Shown: positions 59,769-64,000 of the stretch, piece after piece
Layout of the letters: every line of letters begins with the position of its first letter
How positions within the stretch are numbered: the stretch's first letter is position 1
Assembly: GCF_004375085.3 (NCBI RefSeq)
Contig: NZ_SNAQ03000007.1
Span: 186,001-250,000, forward strand
Direction of reading: 5' to 3'
DNA: 64,000 nucleotides
From: Lewinella sp. W8
GTDB taxonomy: Bacteria > Bacteroidota > Bacteroidia > Chitinophagales > Saprospiraceae
Translations under genes and position numbers: made by a program
Notes under the pieces: generated by a model
Database searches by the model: none
The model's input: only the letters and a program-made list of their open reading frames with translations
What the model was told of the DNA's origin: nothing

Positions 59769-60317
59769 TTACAGGTCTTTGAGTACGTCCCAGGGACTGG
59801 GCTTTCCGTCATCTTCCGAATCCTGCTGGTCGTCATCGAAGGCCTCGGTAGAGGATTCAATGCGGGCCAGCATCTCTTCATCGCAGGGGTAGGGAGGTTC
59901 CCCTTCCCGGCATTCGAAGGTACGAATCATGGGAACGGCCAGCAATACCATCTCGTAGGCGTAGGGGGCTACGTCAAACAGGCTGGTATCCGGATGCAGG
60001 TAGATGAGTTCCCCTTCTTCTTCCAGTTCATCCGCATCGGGAGTGAACTTCACGAGCAAATGACGTTGATCTTCGATGGGCAGGTTAATGGCCGCCAGGC
60101 AGCGATCGCAGTCGGTACCAATGGTGCCGCTGAAGTCGAAACCCAGGGTCATTTCTCGCTGCTGCCGGTCTACCGTAAGCCGCAGTTGAACGTTGGCGTG
60201 GGCTACCGGAGAATTTTCGAAGGAAGCGAAAAAGTCATCATCAATCGTAAGATCATACGCATAATGGCCATTACCAAGCCCGCGGAGGGGTAAGATGAAG
60301 GGCGATTGAGCAGACAT
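59769..60317 (-). CDS. DUF177 (YceD-like) protein
   Basis: A 182-residue protein. It has the YceD layout: a beta-rich N-terminus (FILPLRGLGNGHYAYDLTID), the central GTIGTDCDRCLAAINLPIED with the conserved Cys pair, and a C-terminal acidic region ending KPSPWDVLKDL. YceD proteins are encoded next to rpmF and are thought to affect 23S rRNA accumulation or ribosome assembly. The organisation here supports that assignment. Confidence 0.88.
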   Translation of the reverse strand: MSAQSPFILPLRGLGNGHYAYDLTIDDDFFASFENSPVAHANVQLRLTVDRQQREMTLGFDFSGTIGTDCDRCLAAINLPIEDQRHLLVKFTPDADELEEEGELIYLHPDTSLFDVAPYAYEMVLLAVPMIRTFECREGEPPYPCDEEMLARIESSTEAFDDDQQDSEDDGKPSPWDVLKDL

Positions 60318-60380
60318 GAGCTGACGGTTTATGTCCGGTTATTAAGCCCGTTGGCACCGGAGGACGTTTCAAAGTGGGCG

Positions 60381-60411
60381 CAAAGATAAGGGTTTCTTGC
60401 GCATTGACAAA
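60381..60411 (-). promoter_or_regulatory. Promoter of yceD-rpmF
   Basis: The minus strand reads TTTG (60411-60408), a 19-nt spacer and TATCTTTG (60388-60381). Both boxes match the Bacteroidota consensus exactly with the expected spacing. The leader would be about 60 nt. Confidence 0.75.
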
Positions 60412-60489
60412 GAAATATACTGGTCTTTTCCAAAGTGTTTCCCGGGCCTGAGAAAACCAGGTCGCGCACGGAAACCGTTGGGAAGTTGA

Positions 60490-60870
60490 CTAGCTGTCTC
60501 GGGTGAACAAGTATTGCGTACTGCCTCCCGTAGTGCTGGCGTTTCCTTCGTTGGGCAGGACCATTGCCTCCGTGTAGGACCAGCCATTGTCGATCAGGTA
60601 GTTAACGGCGTGCATGACGGAGTTGAAGCGGATGCGCTTCCCGTCGGCGGGATTGATAACCTCCATCTGGCGACGGCCTCCTCCCTGGATGCTCTGTCCG
60701 TAGTCAATAAAGATGGTGACCTTGTTGGACAGGAAGCGTTCCTGGGCGATCATACGGATCATCTGGATTTGTTCCAGGTTGTTGATGTTTACTCCGTCCA
60801 CCACGACCTGAGCGGAAGCGGCCGCTGAGGCGCCGAAGACGAAGAGCAGAGCAAAAAGAATTTTCTTCAT
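60490..60870 (-). CDS. Small secreted hypothetical protein
   Basis: A 126-residue protein with a clear signal peptide ending at SAAASAQ. The mature part has an N-terminal strand-helix pattern (VVVDGVNINNLEQIQMIRMI) and a second half with FNSVMHAVNYLIDNGWSYTE. I recognise no family, although similar short exported proteins occur in Bacteroidota. Confidence 0.65.
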   Translation of the reverse strand: MKKILFALLFVFGASAAASAQVVVDGVNINNLEQIQMIRMIAQERFLSNKVTIFIDYGQSIQGGGRRQMEVINPADGKRIRFNSVMHAVNYLIDNGWSYTEAMVLPNEGNASTTGGSTQYLFTRDS

Positions 60871-60979
60871 GGTTCGTTTTCTACTACAAATGATTTACCG
60901 ATGGATTTCGGATATGTCAGTCGCCAAGTATAGGGTTTCCTTAACAAAATAGCGTTGTGTCGCCGACGTTTATAACGGT

Positions 60980-61384
60980 ATGATGCATTCAATTTCTACT
61001 TTGCTCCTGATGCTGATTGGCCTTGCACCTGCGTCCTCGCCCCCGAATTTTCCGCCTCCGGGCTCCGAAAATCCGGTAGAATGGTTAGGAGAAACTACGG
61101 TTGACATGGGGGATTTACTCCACCATCAGGAAGGCATACACGTTTTTAAGTTCCGTAATCAGACGGAGGAAGCCTTGCTTATCGACAACATTAGAGTAGG
61201 GTGTGGCTGTACGGCCGCCGACTGGGCCGATAAACCGGTCGCCCCCGGGGAGGTCGGCGAGATTAAGGTCAATTATGATGCCGCCCGCGTCGGTTATTTT
61301 CGTAAATACGTCAAGGTGTACTTTCACGGTCACCGGGGAGCGCATAAACTGTGGCTTGAGGGTTTCGTCGAAGCGACGGAATAG
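60980..61384 (+). CDS. DUF1573 exported protein
   Basis: A 134-residue protein with an N-terminal hydrophobic signal. The DUF1573 pattern is clear: GDLLHHQEGIHVFKFRNQTE, EALLIDNIRVGCGCTAADWA, VAPGEVGEIKVNYDAARVGY and FRKYVKVYFH. These are Ig-like, ASH-type domains of unknown role, abundant in Bacteroidota, often with the GCGCT cysteine pair. A REP-type GCACCTGCG sequence at 61025 lies inside the signal peptide coding region, probably by chance. Confidence 0.82.
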   Translation: MMHSISTLLLMLIGLAPASSPPNFPPPGSENPVEWLGETTVDMGDLLHHQEGIHVFKFRNQTEEALLIDNIRVGCGCTAADWADKPVAPGEVGEIKVNYDAARVGYFRKYVKVYFHGHRGAHKLWLEGFVEATE

Positions 61385-61422
61385 TTTGTCGGCTTGGGCC
61401 GGGCAATGCGCCAGGCTTGACG

Positions 61423-61430
61423 TACCTTCG
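61423..61430 (+). promoter_or_regulatory. -7-like box TACCTTCG of lepB
   Basis: One mismatch to TAnnTTTG, 23 nt upstream of the lepB ATG. A TTGG about 26 nt further upstream is a weak -33 candidate. Confidence 0.4.
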
Positions 61431-61453
61431 CGCCCTGGATAAAAGATCATAGT

Positions 61454-63076
61454 ATGACGTGGTTAAGTTGGGTACTGCTCATTGGATACGTATTACTGAG
61501 TGCTGCCCTCTACCGTATTTTCCCCAAAGCCGGTCGGGAAGCCAAGCACGCCCTGATGCCCGGTTATAATATGTGGGTCACCGCCGAGATCGTCGGCCGC
61601 AAGGGCTGGCACAGTCTCCTGTTGTTGATTCCCTTTTTCAACGTATTTATCTTCGCCGGCTTGATGGTGGACCTCTGTCGGTCCTTCAACCGCTTCAACT
61701 TCTTTGAACACGTACTTTCGGTGGTCGTTTCCTGGGGCTACTTCGGTTGGCTGGGCGGTCAGGATGACCTGAAGTACCGCGGTCCGATTCTGACCGAAGA
61801 GCGGGAATACCGGCAGGCTCTGGCCGTGGCCCAGAAAACGGGCGACAAAAGGGAGGTGAACAAGGTGATCATGAAGTACCCAGCCTTTCAGAAAAGTGTG
61901 AGCCGCGATTGGGCCGAAGCGGCCATCTTCGCCATCTTCGCCGCGGCCTTTATCCGGCTGCTCCTGATTGAATCCTACATCATTCCTACGCCCTCTATGG
62001 AGGGCAACCTTAACGTGGGTGACTTTCTCTTCGTTTCCAAGATTCATTACGGACTGCGGCTCCCGGAAACCATCCTGATGGTACCCCTGGCCCACAACCG
62101 TATGCCCGTGGTCGGTGGTGAAAGTTACATTGACGGAGCTTCCCTGCCGTACCGCCGCCTTCCGGCCCTCGAAGCCATTGATCGGTTTGATCCGGTGGTC
62201 TTTAACGTCCCGGCGGGTGACAGCGTCTACCTAACGCCCCAAAGGACGTATTATCCCCACGACGTAAAGTTCCACAGCTTCGATTACATGACCGTGCCGG
62301 ATCAGGTTTACCGGGGCATCACCACCGGTCAGATTCCCCTGATCACGCGACCACTGGACAAGCGCGATCACTACGTGAAGCGGGCCATCGGCCTGCCGGG
62401 CGAGCGACTGGAAATCAAAAATCGTGTAGTACACATCAACGGTGAACCCATCGACGACCCCGAGAACGTCCAGTTTTCCTACGTCGTCGGGTTTACGGGA
62501 GAACCCAATACCGCCCGTTGGTCCGATTGGGGCATTTCCCCGGAGGACTACGGTAAAGACCGGGAAGGAAATACGATCATGTTCCTCAACCAGGGCCAAA
62601 TCGATAAACTGGAGGCCAACTACGAGGGCATCACCATTACCCCCCGCGACCAGTCCGATGGTGGTGGCGTTCGCCTTTACCCCCACGATAAGCGCTACTT
62701 CGACAACATGACCGTTGATGATTACGGCCCGGTCCTGATCCCGGAAAAAGGCATGACCGTCAAACTGGATGACCGGACCTTCGCCCTATACTGGCGTGCC
62801 ATCCGGGTCTACGAAGACAATGATTTCGAGCGTCGGGGGAATGCCTTTTACCTGAACGGTGAAGAAGTAACCGAATACACCTTCCAGCAGGACTACTACT
62901 GGATGATGGGGGATAACCGCCACAACTCGGAAGACAGCAGAATCTGGGGCTTTGTGCCCGAAAACCACATCTTAGGTAAGCCGCTCTTCATCTGGTTCTC
63001 CGTCAAGGAAGGAAGCCTCTTCAACGGCGTGAACTGGAACCGGATCTTCCGCAGCGCCATGCGACAGGGGGAGTAG
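61454..63076 (+). CDS. lepB: Signal peptidase I, large Bacteroidota type
   Basis: A 540-residue inner-membrane serine protease that cleaves signal peptides. Residues 1-105 form a membrane region with several hydrophobic segments resembling DUF5684. The catalytic serine is S181 in YIIPTPSMEG, the general-base lysine is K309 in DHYVKRAIGLPGE, and box E is MGDNRHNSEDSR at 485-496. The long insertion between boxes B and D and between D and E (about 100-160 residues each) is larger than in E. coli. It is full length, and the start at 61454 is the only reasonable ATG. Confidence 0.94.
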   Translation: MTWLSWVLLIGYVLLSAALYRIFPKAGREAKHALMPGYNMWVTAEIVGRKGWHSLLLLIPFFNVFIFAGLMVDLCRSFNRFNFFEHVLSVVVSWGYFGWLGGQDDLKYRGPILTEEREYRQALAVAQKTGDKREVNKVIMKYPAFQKSVSRDWAEAAIFAIFAAAFIRLLLIESYIIPTPSMEGNLNVGDFLFVSKIHYGLRLPETILMVPLAHNRMPVVGGESYIDGASLPYRRLPALEAIDRFDPVVFNVPAGDSVYLTPQRTYYPHDVKFHSFDYMTVPDQVYRGITTGQIPLITRPLDKRDHYVKRAIGLPGERLEIKNRVVHINGEPIDDPENVQFSYVVGFTGEPNTARWSDWGISPEDYGKDREGNTIMFLNQGQIDKLEANYEGITITPRDQSDGGGVRLYPHDKRYFDNMTVDDYGPVLIPEKGMTVKLDDRTFALYWRAIRVYEDNDFERRGNAFYLNGEEVTEYTFQQDYYWMMGDNRHNSEDSRIWGFVPENHILGKPLFIWFSVKEGSLFNGVNWNRIFRSAMRQGE

Positions 63077-63080
63077 GGGA

Positions 63081-63203
63081 TTTGGTCTGTTAGTCTGTTA
63101 GTCTGTTGGACTGTTAGAAGTTTTGGACCAAACAGGCCAACAGACTAACAGACCAACAGACTAAAGTACCAACAGACTAAGGTACCAACAGACTAAAGTA
63201 CCA
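63081..63203. repeat. Inverted repeat built from CTGTTAGT units, between convergent genes
   Basis: The arm at 63081-63109 (repeated GTCTGTTAG and GTCTGTTGG) pairs with 63137-63165 with two mismatches in 29 bp, around a 27-nt loop. A direct repeat of GTACCAACAGACTAA occurs twice further on. It may act as a two-way terminator for lepB and the GMC gene. Confidence 0.8.
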
Positions 63204-63204
63204 A

Positions 63205-64000
63205 TTAAGCTCCCCAGCTATCCTCATCTCCTGCCGCGTACTGACTGACCTTGAGGTTAGCCGTAGCGCTGTCCGCCATGTAAGGATCGTCGAGGGGGAA
63301 GTCGTCGGTAGAGAGTTTTTGATCCTTGGCGAACCAGTCCTTACGCAGGTGGTCGGCCACGCGGATCGCGTTCGCAATGATGGTTAGGGTTGGGTTCGTT
63401 GCTCCCTGGGAGGGTTGGAAGCTGGCGTCCACGACGTAGAGGTTATCGAGGTCCCAGGCTTTGCAGTTGGGGTCCAGCACGCTGGTCTTGGGGTCGGTGC
63501 CGAACTGTGCGGTACCCGCCTGGTGCCAGGTGAACTCCAGTTCCTTGGTGGTGCGCAGAAATTCACTAAAGCCCATCTTTTCCAGATAGTTTTTCTGGAA
63601 GTGGTCCATAAACTCAAAGTGGCTCTCCCGATTGTTGGGCCGGTAGTTGAACTTGATTTGCTTGCCGGTCCACTCGATGCGGTTGCGGGGATCGGGCAGG
63701 TCCTCGCTGGTGAACCAGAAATCCACGGCGTATTTCTGAATCCGCTTGGCTTCCTCCACGCTCAGATTAAGGTCGGCGTAGTCTCCCAGGATTCGAGTGT
63801 AGTGGGCCTTGCCGGTGAGCTGGATGGTCCCCAGCGGATAGGGGTGCTCGGGACTGCCGTGATAAAAATCGTGCACCCCGAGGGTTTTCTGGAAGACGAC
63901 GTCGTTGGGCTTGTCGGGGTCCATGGCCGAGATGCCACTCTGGTTGTGCTTGGTAAAGTTGCGGCCTACCTGATCGGAGGAATTGGCTACCCGGGATTTG
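63205..64000 (-). CDS. GMC-family oxidoreductase, C-terminal part (partial, N-terminus beyond window)
   Basis: The open frame runs from base 64000 to the stop at 63205, about 264 residues, and the FAD-binding N-terminus lies outside. The C-terminal GMC domain is recognisable: VANSSDQVGRNFTKH just inside the edge, FTWHQAGTAQFG with the catalytic histidine region, and CKAWDLDNLYVVDASFQPSQ followed by GATNPTLTIIANAIRVAD. This is the NxLxVxDxSxxP-G-x-NP-x-x-T pattern of glucose-methanol-choline oxidoreductases, many of which oxidise sugars or alcohols in the periplasm. The substrate is unknown. Confidence 0.9.
   Translation of the reverse strand, partial: KSRVANSSDQVGRNFTKHNQSGISAMDPDKPNDVVFQKTLGVHDFYHGSPEHPYPLGTIQLTGKAHYTRILGDYADLNLSVEEAKRIQKYAVDFWFTSEDLPDPRNRIEWTGKQIKFNYRPNNRESHFEFMDHFQKNYLEKMGFSEFLRTTKELEFTWHQAGTAQFGTDPKTSVLDPNCKAWDLDNLYVVDASFQPSQGATNPTLTIIANAIRVADHLRKDWFAKDQKLSTDDFPLDDPYMADSATANLKVSQYAAGDEDSWGA

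Overview
The window reads as chromosomal DNA of a Bacteroidota member, most likely a Saprospiria/Lewinella-type marine bacterium. This lineage call is inference. It rests on many TAnnTTTG-type -7 promoter boxes, start codons without Shine-Dalgarno sequences, a T9SS-type C-terminal sorting domain on a secreted metalloprotease, a FecR with a DUF4974 tail, a DUF4249 lipoprotein, LytS/LytR-type two-component genes and a fairly high GC content. No rRNA, tRNA, CRISPR array, prophage or complete insertion sequence was recognised.

Layout. 1-4.7 kb: a SAM methyltransferase cut by the window edge, a FolK-YecM fusion divergent from a deoxynucleoside kinase, a MobA/MocA-like plus XdhC-like pair for molybdenum enzymes, and a GNAT. 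4.7-12.9 kb: a di-haem cytochrome-c peroxidase, a small winged-helix regulator, pyruvate carboxylase, a secreted nuclease-like protein, an HD hydrolase and an AlkB-like dioxygenase. 12.9-24.1 kb: leuS, a serine hydrolase/DJ-1 fusion, a small WDPIGV gene between two identical 68-bp direct repeats, a pirin, a DUF5694 protein, a LytS/LytR pair and two GNATs. 24.2-28.1 kb: a molybdopterin oxidoreductase with an unknown partner, a five-unit ~97-bp tandem repeat and a STAS protein. 28.1-37.3 kb: carB, a PRC-barrel protein, secreted proteins, a structured non-coding stretch after pckA, pckA, a universal stress protein and prfA. 37.8-45 kb: a TlpA-like lipoprotein, an M43/T9SS protease, mdh and trpDCF. 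45-52.7 kb: an outer-membrane barrel with a giant TPR protein, a YceI protein and an alanine/Na+ symporter. 52.8-59 kb: an ECF sigma/FecR/TonB-receptor/DUF4249/SH3 locus. 59-64 kb: RidA, rpmF, yceD, DUF1573, lepB and the C-terminal part of a GMC oxidoreductase.

Functional links. Pyruvate carboxylase, PEP carboxykinase and malate dehydrogenase together make the oxaloacetate node of gluconeogenesis and anaplerosis. The MocA-like and XdhC-like genes could mature the cofactor of a molybdoenzyme, either the one at 24-26 kb or one elsewhere. The 52.8-58.2 kb cluster has the parts of a cell-surface signalling uptake system: an STN-bearing TonB receptor, a FecR anti-sigma factor and an ECF sigma factor.

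The least explained material is non-coding. It includes a dispersed REP-like GCGCAGGTGC family, often in inverted pairs; the 27.1-27.6 kb array with relatives at 39.1-39.3 kb; a second dispersed repeat shared by 13.0 and 39.0 kb; the 68-bp repeats around the WDPIGV gene; a 32-bp perfect palindrome; and a possible structured RNA downstream of pckA.
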